Of a stretch of 64,000 bases of DNA, positions 47,401 through 62,400 are shown piece after piece. The DNA comes from Ooceraea biroi (Eukaryota > Arthropoda > Insecta > Hymenoptera > Formicidae), in the NCBI RefSeq assembly GCF_003672135.1, contig NC_039514.1:14373787-14437786 (forward strand), in the 5' to 3' direction. A program made the position numbers and the translations under genes. The first letter of the stretch is position 1; each line of letters begins with the position of its first letter. Below the pieces are notes generated by a model, which saw only the letters and a program-made list of their open reading frames with translations, made no database searches and was not told where the DNA came from.

Positions 47401-50400
47401 AAAGCACGGCGTCGCATCATTCCACTTTAAGGTAAATTCATATAACTTCCTTGTTTATTGGCTTTTGTACTAAAATATGGTGAAATAGCAATTTATTACA
47501 GTTATTAATAATAAGTAGAATTCTACAAGATGAAAATTTAAATTACATGATGCCAACAAATTCTGTGATCTTATAGTGTAGCTTCAACGAAGCACAGACC
47601 GAGTATCGATCATCACGCACACATTCAACACACTCCGTTGAACTCGCCGAGCATGAGCTCGTCGTCGAGTCCGCCGCGTCGGTCATCGGTGTCTCAGTCG
47701 ATCGGGGGAGCTGGATCAGTAGGACCTAGGACGCCCGGCCAGAGTCCGGCGCCCTTCAACCCTTTCATCTATGGGAATGATGTGGATTCCGTGGACATCG
47801 CTACACGGGTGGCCATGGTGCGGTTCTTCAACTCGCAGAATTTGCTAGCCAATTTCACCGAGCACACGCGCACCCTGCGGCTGTATCCCCGGCCAGTGGT
47901 GGCTTTCCAAATCAACTCATTCCTTCGTTCGCGGCCCAGAAAGAGCAGTTTCTTGAACAGATTCGCGCGTACTCAGGCGGTCGAGTTTTTGGCCGAATGG
48001 TCGCTCACGCCGAGTAACGTGGCCTTCCTCCGGGTGCAGACGGGTGTGTTCGACCCCGCGCAAATCGGCGATAAGCCACGATGGTACGCGACCAATCTCG
48101 AACCGATCTACTTCCCTGTATGGGACTCCGGCAGTTCGCTGGCAAATGCTCTGAAGGCGATGAGAGAGCATGAAAGTCAACCCACCGACGAGAGCGGCTC
48201 CGACTCCGAAGGTGCCGAGAGTACAAGTTCCTCTTATTCCTCTCTGAGCGATTTTGTTTCTGAGATGGCATCGTCGGATCTGTCACCGGGTGAGTGCTTT
48301 AAATTTTGAACAAAGCAATTTATCTTATTATAATTTTAAAGTTTAAAATTTTAAGATTTTATTGTTTACGCCAGTATAAAAATTCGAATTAAACATTTCG
48401 GAACATATTGCTTTATAAAAATTATCATAATTCTTTGTTATCGTATTTTAATATATATTTTTTATTATATATTCTATTACTTTTTCTGCAGGTTACAGCT
48501 GTCCACAAGTGAGCCAACCCCAAATGTCGCTTTCGGTGGATCCGAAGAATGTCTACAATCCTCCGAGTTCCTTACAATATCCAGGAGTGGAGGAGGATTC
48601 ACCAGTACGACCCGAGAGCCCACCGAGTACTTCTTCTAGTCACAGTGATCTGAGTAGTCCGAGCTTTAACAGGGACTCCGAGCTCGAATTAAATCCAAAA
48701 GTTCACGAGGGTTCGCAATCTACTAATGTAAGTATATGAGCTTTTTTCATCCTGCCACTCTTTTTCTCTCTTTTTCTCTGTGCACCATTTTTATTACGAT
48801 ATTTTTGCAGATAACTTATACGTGTAATTAATTCGTATTATAAGCAACTTCTTACAATTGACATGAGATTTAACTGATTCTATTGATTCATGCTATATGT
48901 TTTATTATCAGAAAAAACTTTCTACATATTAGTTTTAATAATCACACGACATTAAAATTTGAATTATAAGTTTCTCATCCGTTAGTAACATATCACGTTA
49001 ATTGGTTAGCGAAAAGTTTCTTATCATTCTCTAAACCTACATAATAAATAAAAATGAACTAGTCTTTCGAAGTTTCGAAGTTTCGATCCTTCGAAACTTC
49101 GTATCCTCAATTCCTCAGAGTCCTTCGTTCTTTCGAAGTTCTTCGAAGCTTCGACGTTATCGAACTTCGATCAAAATTAACAGGTCTACTTTAAAATTAT
49201 AATAATAATTTTATTATAATTTTAAAGTAGGCCTGTAGGCCTGTATAATAATTAATTTTATAATCATATGATTGAAAGTTTTCGGTCTCAGCGGTAATAT
49301 CAATCTGAAGAAATTTTGTAACATAATTAATGGAGTTTTCTATCTCTAGATCGACACGCAATAAATTATTTAAGTACATAAGTACATGCTTACGAAATTT
49401 ATACATTACAATATACGAAAAGCTCGAAGTACGTCGAAGTGGGTGTACGCTAACGGATTGCTTGATCATAGGATAAAGAGGAGGGTGGTAGCTTTGAGTC
49501 AGACTCCGCGTCGACAATAACACCGCGCACAATCCTGAGCGCACAAAGTTCGGTAGGACAATTCACAGGGATAAGCATGGGATCTTTAGGCACTCAATCT
49601 TCGCTCAACGACACTGAACGTCCTGCCACTCCTCACAGGACTTCGCGTATCAGTAGATATGTCACTCCTGTGAGTCATTTCCATATTATCTTTACTTATT
49701 CTGTCACTCTCTTCGAGTGTCATTACTTCGTTGTCATTCGCGTTGATGCATGATAGAGGAATCAAATGGAGTGCTGGAATTTGTGGAAGTATACATGTGG
49801 AATGTTTGTCCTCGTCTCTTCATCTTTCGCTTACGTGTAATCTCGTTAAGAATATGAGAAGAATGTTAGCTTCACGTCTTTGATTTGCATTTTATTTCGA
49901 GGATGTCGTTTACTCATTCTTATATTCTTGTGTTCGTTTCAGTATTGCATCAACATATCGTTGAACATATGTCATTTGAGTTTCTTGCATGATCATTCTT
50001 CAAGACCCACGCGAGCACAACGATCTTTACTATGTCCCATGTCTGACATTAAATATGATTGTTTGGAGATAAAGTTGGGTTGTTTTTAATCTCTATCTTG
50101 TAAATAACACCGTTTTTTTTTAGCATGAAAGGAACCAGTAAGATTTATTGTAATGCACTTATACTGTTCACTTTATTTTCACAGGTTACTGAGATTATTG
50201 CATATTTTTATAATGCTCGTACGATATTAAATATCTCTTTCACGTAAATGTAATTTATATGCACACAAATATGCAGATATTTACACATTTTCATATAAAT
50301 CATATCATCACACGAATCTTAGTTCATGAATTTAAATTGTTATAGTTACCACAAGTTTAATTACCACAAATTATTATTAAATAATCCATATTTAAAATAG

Positions 50401-53400
50401 TAATTAAGCATACAGATGTGATGCACTATTTATCTATTTAAAGTATAGTAAAACAACAATAATTTTCTTTGTAGCTACAAGTTGTATTGTTAAATACAAT
50501 TCAACTTACTTAAACATTTAACGTAATACTTTTTGTTAAAGCATGAAGTCTAACTTTGTTATAGTATATCGATTAATGTGCCACGTTTCAGAGAAAGAAT
50601 ATTGTTTTCTATTATAGAAGTCCTCGGATTTTCGTTCTTATGATATCGTGTATCTTAAAAAATTTCTAATAATATATCTTCTTACATCTTCAACTTTTCC
50701 GAGATTACACATGTTTTTCTACTGATACGTGTTTTTCTATTTTTAACAAAAAAGTTTAATTATGCTGGAAGGAAGATTTGATCCAGTCTCTTATTTTTCA
50801 GAGAGAATAATCATCTTTTCAGAAGAATGAAGGCAAAATTCGCTTTTTTAGGTTCCACCCACTGGACCAGGTCTACAACGTCAGCCAAGTGTCGGCAACG
50901 TCTTGGCTAGAGCCTCCAGCTTCAACACCGTCGGACCTCTTTTGCCGCGACAGATAAGCGCTACCGCCGATCATCATCACGAAGTAACGGTGCAGCTTCA
51001 GCGCCAGGCATCGGCGGGAGCAACGGTCACGCAGAAATCAAGCGACGACAAAACGGTGCAACGACAAAACAGCGGCGGTAGTACCACTGCCACCGGAAAT
51101 GGTGTTCTGCGACAGGGCTCGCAAGGCTCGCTGTTCGAGCAGATCGCCAGCCAGGCAAAGGACTTGGTGCGCGAAACAACTAGGCAGAGCAGTCAAGACG
51201 GGTTGCTCGCACACATGGACAAGGTAAAAACTATTCGCTAATACTGTACACGCATGAATGATACAAGATCAAATAGCAATATCTAATATACTGCGAAGTC
51301 TTCTAATTTCTGCGTATTTCTTGCTATCGTAGCTTAAGCATCAGGCGAAAGAGAAGATTACAGAGGCAGGCGAAGACAGCTTATTTGCGCCGCTAGAGCA
51401 AGTGCGTTTTTAAATGAAACATCAACGATATGACACGATATTTACATACTTCTGTACATCTGTTTTTTATGTTTTTAAATTAGTTGACGCTGCAAACTAA
51501 GAAAGCGATGGGCGAAGCCACCAAGTCCGTGCAGGAGGTGTCGAAGACAGCGTTGGAGGCGAGCAAGACTGCAGCGGGCGTCAGCAAGAATACATTGGAC
51601 GATCTGACGTATGTGGGCAAGAGCACATTAGGTGACCTGACGAAAAGTGCGAAGGAAGTCGCCGCGAAGAAAGGCTTACTCAAGGTATGCATGTCGATTG
51701 CATGAAAAGTGTTACAACTTTATTGTATAACTGTTAAACGTTATGTTACACGTTTCACAGTTTCCGGTAAGTTTTAATTTATTATTCGTTTGCACATAGA
51801 GTCTCGGAGAGTCGCAACAATCGCCAGTACACTCTCCATCGTCTCCCAATGTAACACAGCCGCGAAAAGAGTCGGTCAGTAATCAACTGGTCGCATCGGA
51901 CACGCGGGGCGGCGTCGGCCGGGATTTCTTCAGCAATATTAGTAGTGATTTAAACGGTTTCGCTGCGCAGACTAGCAGTATGTTCAGTGATTTATTCGGT
52001 ACGTTTCCAGATTTTTTCTTAAGAGAATTGTTATGCTAATTTATATCTATGAAAGTAAGACTTTAGAATTTAGAATAAAATCTGTAATTTTGTCATTGAG
52101 AAAATGAAGAATTATAAATCAAATTTTTTAAATAATAGAATAATAGAATTAATAGAAATAATAGAATTTTAAATAATAGACTGACTGATTTCCAGGTAGT
52201 AAAAATAGTTCTAGTCGAGGCAGTAGCTTCTTCCCGCAAAATCAGAAGTCGAAAGAGAAGAGCAATCCGATCCTTGGACCATTTCCTAAAGGTATGAACG
52301 ACATTGCGATACTTTTGATTGGATGTGTGGACAAAATTCAGTATCGCGTATAAGTGTTTATTAATTTATTTATACAGTTGCAGCGAAAACGGGATTGGTA
52401 GAGCGTTCCTCGTTGATAAAACATTCTACGCATAAAGTTAATCAGGAAGATGCGCAGAGAATGCAAAACGCGGAACGTTCTAGCACAAATAGTGACAATC
52501 AAGCCTTTTTGAACGATGCAAGTATTCGTAGATGTTACTCAATTATCTTAAAATGATTTTTATTTGATTTTACGATAATTTGCAACATAACTTTTAGGTT
52601 GTAACGCAAGTCTTGTCCGGGGAAGGTGTTGGTTGGCTCAAATTGAACAGATTGAAGAAGCTGATGGAAGACGAAAACTATCGGGATCTGGTCGTGACGA
52701 AACTGAATAAAGGTCTCAGTAGGAAGATCAGTCCGGATGATCACATTGACGATGTGGTAAATTTCAAATGTATCATAATTTTTTTTAAATTAATACATAA
52801 TTTATTAAATAATCTTATTATTTATCGTGCTATTACATTCGCCATTCCTATGTACCAATCAAAGATATAATATCGCTTGTTTAGAAGACACACATTTAAT
52901 TCTTGACAGGCCATATCGAAACCCGTATACAAGGGAATGCTAAAGTGCCTTCAAGCAGTGACGCATGGTCTCGCGCATACATATAATAATTTTGGACTAG
53001 GCGGAATGGCTTCTGTCTTCCAACTGATGGAAATCGCTCACACGCACTATTGGAGCAAAGATCTATCCGGGGAGGGTGGTTTCGACAGTTCTTTGATGTC
53101 ACAGGCATGTCTTAATTATCTCTTTATACGTAGTGTTTGTATAACAACGTCATACAATACATTTAAAAATTTTCTTATTCTCTATACGTTTATTCGATAA
53201 TTGAACAGATCGCTTGTTTCGCAGGCGTCCAGCCCATTCGGTAGTAGGGAAAACTTAAAATCTCCGCAATCTCCGAATCAGCCTGAGTTCACGGATACCA
53301 CGCAAAAAACAGGTATATTTTTAAGTGTTCTAGATAAGAAAATTTTTATTATTATTAATTATTTATTAATTTATTATTATTTATTAATTTTTATTAATAT

Positions 53401-56400
53401 TAATTATTGATTTTCCCCGATGTATTCTTTTGCTGAAATTGTTTAATTTGCGTTAGTTACTTACAAGGATATATTATAAGATAAGGTGTATTTGCTATCA
53501 GAACTGCCGCAAGTGCATTTGGACACGCCGCAAGGACCACCGACAGCAGACACGGGTCAATCGACAACGGACATGTTTCTGGATATGTTCACGAAGAAAG
53601 GGAAATTTCTAAGCAAGCTCACTTCATTTGACTCCGAGGTAGAAAACATTTGCAGTTCATATCAATACAAATCAGATCACACATTTTGGTTCTAAACTCG
53701 AGTTTTAAGTTATTTAATAATCCTTTCATTTAGGTATCGCAATAATCACTGTGGGCGTCATTGTTGAAACTAGTAAAATACATGCCTCCACCATCCCTCC
53801 AGACGAGAATTAGTTCCTTGTCATTTTGTTTCTAAATAAAATATACATTATTGGCTTGATAGCATCTGTAACAATTCCTCTTAAAAAAACTTAGTAACGA
53901 AAAAAAAATATTACAACTGTCTAAATTGTTCACGTTCGATTATAACGTGCAACGCACACGTGTCATGTGTTTTTTAGAGTGGGCGGGGTGGTGAAACGGG
54001 AAGCAGCGAAGCTTTATCCACAGACGGAGGTAGCATTATCACTAATCCTGCTTTTCGGCAAGCGCACCAAGCTTCCTTCCGAAGCACTGTGTCTGATAGC
54101 GAGGTCGAGCAAGGCAATGTAAATTACCTACTCTCTGAATTAGTTTTTATTATAATTATATAATTATTATATGCATCTTGTAGAACACATATTCTAGCAG
54201 TATCGTCCATTTCCGTAATAATAACTGACTCGGAAAATATATATATACATGCAAAATCAACCGTGCGATACATAGAGTTCGTTGAAATGTATGTTAATCC
54301 TGTGTTAATGATGAGAATTGCGTGAAATCATGAGAATTTTTTGTTTTTTGACACAACTTTCTCGGTTATACCGTGTCAGTATACATATAACAGGAGATGT
54401 TAGATTCCGATGTTAGATCCTACAATTCCAAGTTTTAAAATCGCGGTGATAGTCCAACATTCACAGCTATTAATAAATTCAACAATCGCTATCGAAAAAT
54501 AACAGGAATGTATCTCGTCGCATTTTCACCTATGCTGCGTTAAAAAGTAATCAATTGTTTGTGGCATGAATAGGTTCCCACACGTTCCTTTGCACACGAT
54601 AAAATTACTGTTTTACTTTAGAAAGCCAGCATTATATGCATCACAATTAGCAGTGAATGGATATTTAGTTCGAATGCTAATTAAATGCTATAATCGATGG
54701 ACGTCGACACAGAGGATGTACTTTTAAATATACTACTGCTTTCTTAAGATTCAGATAGCTTTCTATTAAAATGTTTGGAACGCTATTAACTTTATTCTTA
54801 CGTGGGTTTTTGATTCTAGTTTCCCCGGCAAGGCAAGCAACGTTCCGGGAGCGTCTGGTCTAGCAAATCATCTCTGAGTACCGGATTCCGATACCACGGC
54901 GGAAGTTTAGTACCCACTACAGCGTTACCGAGTCCGGAATCCGCGAGAACATATCTTTTCGAAGGTATACTGCTTTTCTATATTGGACTAGTAAAATAAT
55001 AAAATAATAAAATAATAATAATTGCAATTTTTTGACCTCAGGTCTATTAGGAAAGGAGAGGTCGCTCCTCTGGGACGAAATGCAATTCTGGGAGGATGCA
55101 TTCTTGGATGCCGTTTCACAAGAACGTGATATGATGGGTATGGATCAAGGCCCCGGGGAAATGGTAGAAAGGTAAAAAGCATGTGTATAAAATAAAACAT
55201 TTACTAAGAGAATTTATTTATGATCATAGAAAAATAATTGCGACTAATATATCATCTATCGACAAACGAATTTCTTAGAAGCGTTTATATAGTTTTCGAG
55301 TTTAATTCTACATAAATCCGGAGTAAGATATTGTATATCCTACTGTCCAGATATGACTGGAAATATAATAGGAAAAGTGAAAGATGTACATACTGCACAA
55401 ATGTTAAGAGAAGTTCGAAAATTATTAACGCGAAATTGTATAAATGCAACATAGATACAAGAGTTTAAGCGAAAGCGAAAGGCGGCGATTGGAGCACGAG
55501 GAAGATAGACTACTATGCACTCTCCTGCACAATCTCACTGCTATCCTGGTGATGTTAAAAGTCGACAAGAACGAACTGAAGCGAAAGGTGCGCAGGTTGC
55601 TGGGCAAGAGTCACATCGGCCTCATCTACAGTCAAGAATTGAATCAACTTCTCGACCAAATAAATAATCTCGTAAGTGGCTGGTAATTGTCATCAGAGTG
55701 TCAATTGCGATGCAATCAATACTTTTTTCCTTCTCAGCATGGAAACGACATTGATTTGAAGCCTTTGACGTCACGACAAATGCACCGACAGTCGTTTACT
55801 GTGCATTCGGGGGTCGACGCCGAGGGTGAGCTGCGGTTCCTCGAGGTTCGCCACGACGGTCTCGTGCTGAGATCGGTAAATGGTGTAATAGTTGAACGCT
55901 GGTGGTATGAACGCGTTGTTAATATGACATATAGTCCGAAAAACAAGGTTCTATGCTTATGGAGGAGGAGCGGCGGCGATACCGAACTTCATAAATATTA
56001 CACTAAGAAGGTATGTTCTCGTGAAAAGAACAAGCAAAGATAGATTATCATTTACCATTTAACACTTGTTAATGATTGAAAAATATACGAAATAGTTTGT
56101 AGAGATTTATTTGAAGATGGAATAACAGTTTTCAACGTAAAATTATTTCTTTATGAAGGAGAACGTTAATAATTTAGAAATATTTCTAATTGATTCTGTT
56201 GTGTCAGAGATCCTGTAAATTCTGTTAAAGTTAGATTAGGATTATAGATCGTGACGGATTTATCGTGACGGATACTCTCCACGAAATGCTGCATATACTA
56301 ATGCTCGTTTCTTAGTGTAAGGATGTGTACTACTGCATAAAAGACGCTATGGAGAAGGCAGCGGCTCGCGGGCGGGGCACGAACGTGGGCTACGAGCTCG

Positions 56401-59400
56401 GCGGCGAGTTCCCCGTGCAAGACATGCGAACGGGCGAGGGTGGGCTCCTGCAGGTTTGCATGGAAGGCGTCGGTCTCCTCTTCGCAAACAGCAAGGTATG
56501 ACTCGTGGATTCACGTGAAACTCACGCATTCTTTATGCTGTGATAACGGCGCAGAAAAAATCGAGAGTTTCTCTTGAGGATTGCGCGTAATTCCACATCC
56601 AATTGTTTGTGTCATGGATCGCATTTTATACCACATATATATATATACACACATACTGAGTCAATTAAAAAGTTTGGTTCAATTTTCAATTTTTCAAATC
56701 AATTTACATAAGTAATATAAGCAACGGTGATTATTTGATTGATGAATAATTTGTTGTTGCAATAAAGTAAAAGTTGACGCAAAAATCGAACCGAACTTTT
56801 TGATTCACCCAATATATTTATATTGAGAATTTTTATTTGAAGATTATTATCATCTTCCATTATATCCCTCGATCGTATCTCTACGTTTCTATATTATATT
56901 TATATTTCGTGTTTTTTCTGGCCGATGCTTTCATTTTATCTTCCTATCAACAGTAATACGTATAATAATGTATCTATTTCAGCCAAATCGAACATATATC
57001 AAAAAATACGTTATCATGAACTATGGGTCCATTTCTAAAAAAACGAAACGAAAGAAAATACCTTTCGTCTCGACTCACTGAACGCGAAAACGTTGCTCGA
57101 TATATACATATATATCAGACGTGTTTATTTAAATTTAAAATAAATTTAAAAAAAGATATTTAAAAAATGGGGCAGAGCATTAAAACGAATCGAATAAGAT
57201 AGGAATTCACGTTGTCGCTCAATTGTTGTTACCATCTATTTTTCATCAGAAATCACTTTTCCTGTCTCTGTGTTCTTTTTCATTATTGCATTGATGCAAG
57301 GACCACTCAATATTATCTCCCACTGCTAACCACTACGATCTGCTTAATTGATTTTGTATCTCTGTACGTGATTCATCGCGGTGATGCGTCCATGATAGCA
57401 CGCAAGTCGAGCTCATTAAGATGGTTTGACCGGCGAATATCCAATTGACATATATTAAAAATATCCATTTGACAAATTGTCATGTAACAAAAGTTCATGT
57501 AACGTCAGAACGTTAGGATTACCTATAACGAAAAGATAATTCGCGCAAAATCTTGTATTCATAACACAAATCTACGAGGAGAAATTAAAGAAACTTTATA
57601 AAAGAAACGAAAAGATAGGAATTTTATTATAGATATCTTACGTACATATAACACGTAACGTACATGTGATACATCACACAACTCGCAGAAAGAATGATCA
57701 TTCAAAATTTATCGTTAAATGTTTCTTCAATCGACAGCTCTTTAAATAATCTCTCGCGATTGTGTTCTCACGTATAACATACAGAACACAGTTTTATATT
57801 ACGACTCCGGTATCCTCTCGGTTATTATTCCACTGGATAATATTGTGTTTCAGGCGTTATATAATCAATGTTTTCTTGCATGGAAGCTCGATGTGCAGTT
57901 GCAGACTCTTTTATCTGTTATATTATATAATTATATATTATATATATTTATATATCATTACACACATTTATATATATATATATTCATATATTATATATAC
58001 ATAGGTAATAAGGTATAGGGCGATATATTCATATATATATACAGACTGTCTTTTGAACACTATACTCCTATATCTTATCATTTGTATTGAATGTTGGATG
58101 CTATTATATTTTTCCCATAAGTCTAACAACTTTTTTATCTGTCGTGGTCATACACGAGGAAAGTCTATTCGTGGCTCGAGACGAAAGAATGCAAAGAAAG
58201 CGGAAAAAAAAGAAACTGCTGCGAAACGGGACCGCAAGAATACCTATCGCAGTTTATCGAATGTTTACCGCGACGATGAAACGTTCGCGGATTATAATTA
58301 ACAGAATCTCGCGCACGAATGACGAAATATCCGCGGGATATTACGTTCAGGATTCGCGCGGATCTGTTTGGACAGTTCGGGATGATAGATAGACTTTTCT
58401 CAGCTTGGGGAACTTTTGAGATGGTCCTTGAACAATGAATATATACCTTGCTGTTATATTACCGATTGGCCATGACGATTAGGTAATAAAGTGTAGCTGT
58501 AATATCATCGTGTACAGCTCTATATCTCTATCTCTCTATATATATGCTATATCTTAACTGAGTGGATAACTGCTGTTATCAAGGGTTTTAATTTTCTGTT
58601 TTTCTGTTTTCTGTTTCTTGTCCCGTCCATCGACATTGCCCCGCGGCTGGGCAAACAGGATTTCGAGGTATCAAATCAAAATAAATCATTGTTTGTTATA
58701 TAAATTCAGTATTGACTATATACTCAGTGTTGGCCGTGTTCCGGAGATGCTTATTTATTTTTACCATTACTTTTGGCCGTATTATATTATTATATATACT
58801 ATTATATACTATATATCTACCTACGTTCTTAAATTGCATTCGAACTCACTGATCTGCTCTGTCTATCTTTACTGTTTTTTCTACGATCGATCGGTGTTAG
58901 TTGTAATATATATATATATATATACGTATATGTATATTTCCATACGATATATATACATATATATCGTAAAGCTGATACCTCTCAGGTATCCAGTAATGAA
59001 CGATGAAATGCAGAACAGTGTTTGCCGCATATCGAAAATCCGACAACATATCTTATATATTGTATATCGTTTAGATGAGATATTTGTAAGTAGTGTTTAG
59101 TGCAACTTGTAGAGCGATGTTCGATGCACACAATGCAACTATATATATCTATATAGCCTATATCACTCGTACATGGAAGTCCGTACACAGTCATTATGTC
59201 ACGATCATCATTACAGCTTCCACGTTTTACACACTCCCGGTTTCCCGGTCGTGATTGTAAAACTTATCGAGGGAAATTTTTTTATCGAATCTCTCACTGC
59301 TGTTTGTCGTCGATTCCATGAAAATTTGATAAATGTACTTCCGCAGATTTTTTCCGGAAAACTAAATCATTCTGTTTGATCAAGTTCTTTTTGTTTTAAC

Positions 59401-62400
59401 TTTGAAAGTTAGCGAAGCGTAAATTGCAAATTGAGCCAGAAGCGAGGAGTTGACTTCTACTCGCGCGAGGAAAATTGTAGGGTATTGCTGCCTCATTTTG
59501 TAGTCTGTAGAAAACGCACTCTGTGTAAGGGTTTAGGGTGCGACAGTACAATTCTATATGCAGTCATGGCTGTGCTTCAATTACTCCTTTTTTATATCGT
59601 AGTCGAGCAAAAAACTCGAGGACCACATATCAATGTTTCTCGAGGAATGAAGTCGATGCACAGTAAAAAATAATAAAACGCTCAATGTTACCTGTAAGTT
59701 GATGTGGGGCTATTTTGATCCATAATATTGAAAGTAATGTAATAATAACAATAATTTATAATATACTAATAATACAAATTTAAACATTAATATTATATGT
59801 TACTCGTACGATGTATTTAATTTAAATTTATTTTTGCATAATATCGTTCGAAGATCTGATCAAGAGCATTTGCCATGTCTTTTCGGGAAGACCTAGATCA
59901 AGTGGTTACAACAAGAATAATTCATAAAAAACGATTCATTTATAGTAAAAAAACACATTATAACTTTATACAATTGTTTACAACTCATCACGAAAACATA
60001 TATTTAAATATAATTCTAAAAACGTAGAATAGTAAAAGAGAGCAGTTACCTGATATTTATATGGTCGTGACACACACATATCGCTCGGAATCGACTCGCA
60101 CACTGCTAGTTATGTAGTAGAGCAATGGTTTCTCGTGTTGTATAGTGATCGTCCAATACTACGAGACTTTTCGCAAAATTGTCGTGAAGGCTGGACTCGC
60201 GCGAGCCCCAATCCTCTCTCTCTCTCTCTCTCGTCATGAATATACACTTCTCTGGCATGGCACTGCTAACATGTTTCTTGTTTATGACAGCGTACTGATT
60301 CTGACACACATCTTCCCTCTCGACAATGACATTTGTTTATCGTCATGTATCCACCTCGATCTTCATACCATCCCATGATCGATATATTTATATATATATC
60401 ACGACCGTGCATCATTGTCGATCGAACCACGACCACCGGTCTGTATTAGATGATACAATTGCACATTTAGCAACTTATCGACGCTAAGCAATCAGTGACA
60501 TTTTACGATTGAGTTTAGGCCATCTCCAGAGTTGCCTGCCGCTATATATCGCTGACGTTGCTGCCGCTACTGCTGCTGCTGCTTGCTGCCGCTACTGCCG
60601 TTAGGTCTTGCTTAGAAGCTGCAAATATGCTGAGATTGCGACATGATAGAATGAGATGCATGGTAGACTTTAAACGCATAAATCTTAGGATAAGGATCCT
60701 AGATAGATCGCTTATATGGCTTACATCGCTTATATCGCTTATATCGCTTTGATGCTTCTACTGAGAGACTGTTTTCGCAAAACTCAAAAAGCAATTTTAT
60801 AAAATAAATTAATAAATTAAAATAGAAATAGATATTATATTAAAATCTATTTCTCTAATGTGTTTTTAAAAATAATCGACTCGACTTTTCGGAAGTCAAT
60901 CGTAGAAGCTGGATTTTGCGAAAATAATCCTCTATAGCTCGCTTCTGAACTTACGATTAAATTGCGATGTAGCAATTGTTACGCAAAAGCGGGCATGACG
61001 TGATTTGCGAGGCGATCATTGTACGCCTATTTGAAAGATTCATATATGTTTGCATGTACAGATGTTCAGGATTCGAATCTACCGATTTCGTTTCTTTCGT
61101 TTACGAGTTCATTTCGAGTTGGACATTTTTCTGCACGTATAAGGGATATATTTCGATTTTAGTAGCGCAATCATTAAATATTTGATATTTTCTATATAAT
61201 ATATAATACGATGCCACGTTTGTTGCGACATTATTATTTGATGTTCCAATTTTCATAAACTTTTTAGTAGATTGAGAGATTGCTCGACAAAATAGAGCTA
61301 CATGCACTCGGGATAAAGAACGTGAATATTATAATATAATCATCATTAGGAGTCAAAAGGAATATTAATATACAGATATACATTCAATCTTCGTTTTCCA
61401 GATTTTCAAAATCGTTTGCTTAACGTGTGTTTCTGAAGTGAAAATACGCGAGAACTTATAGATATTTGAGTTTAAAGTCGAAGCTTGTGCATTTATTAGG
61501 GAAACGGAAGAAACGTGATCTTTGTGCAACAAGCAACACACGAACACCGCTTTGCATTCAATTAGCGCAAATCACATGTAACTATATCTCGTGTGTCTAA
61601 GCGACTATTATCACGGTAGATGTTACAATTAATTCGACCAAATGATCTTTTTGTTCACGCCTTCTAAAGAATAACTGTTCGTACACACGTTCGATAGTTT
61701 TGCAATATTAGCGCGCAAGGCAGACTACAGAGAGAAAATCACGAGTGTGCATGATCGAGTAGAAGCAAATTCATGATGCGCGAAGCGCAGACTACTAACG
61801 CAAACTGATTGTGTTATTTGCAGTTTTTTGTAAGACTCGATCATATCCGCAAGTGCTTTACTCAAAAGGATGGAATCTTTGTTTTGGAAGAATTCAGTAA
61901 GTGGCAAACTATGTGAATACTGCATCGATTAATACATATGCTTCTTACGCTCTTTAGAACTTTCGTGAGAGATATAAAATCGCGATATACTGGCACGCTT
62001 ACGCTGCAATTTGAGTTTTAGTTCTCAGATGTTGAAACGTCATCAAGCACTCTTCTGTTTCAGATCCTAAAACTAGACAAGTAATTCAACGTAAATATAA
62101 GTCACAAATGGTAAGTAGACATCTCATAATCGTACTCTCTATAAAAATAAGAAAAGATTTATTATTTTAAGGAACAAAGAATTTATTTTATTATGGGGCA
62201 CGTGATAAAATTCAATTCTGTTAAAATGGAATTTGTTTTATCCAAATAAATCAAATGACACTTATTTTACGTGCGTTTATTACACATTTGTAGCTATATA
62301 GTATATTGTATGTAGGTTGATGAAGCAGTTGGCTGCGTGCATAGAATATTTTCCGTCGAATTTACTCGTCGTAAACTCCCATTGGAGAGCTGTCATAAAC

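Larger units (their letters stand above)
56496..61823. other. MADD intron 27 (5.3 kb), repeat-rich
   Basis: The intron separates the PH-like domain exons (SK|FFVRLDHIRKC). It contains the mariner-like MITE at 56656-56812, long TA microsatellites (about 57930-58050 and 58900-58970), a (CT)n run at 60212-60232, a CTG-rich stretch near 60555-60600 and 9-bp CTTATATCG-type tandem units near 60710-60750. Overlapping open frames at 58053-58392 sit in a locally GC-richer segment but have no recognisable domain. Confidence 0.7.

Noticed and set aside
58655..58667. Possible 9-nt MADD microexon (GATTTCGAG) between a pyrimidine tract ending CAG and GTATCA
   Set aside because: Alignment of exon 27 to exon 28 with vertebrate MADD needs no extra residues; evidence too thin.
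60558..60752. Leu/Ala-rich frame that looks like a signal peptide
   Set aside because: Produced by a CTG/GCT triplet stretch in an intron; nothing conserved follows it.
61060..61085. GGATTCGAATCT resembling a tRNA T-arm/B box
   Set aside because: No A box, anticodon arm or acceptor stem can be built around it.
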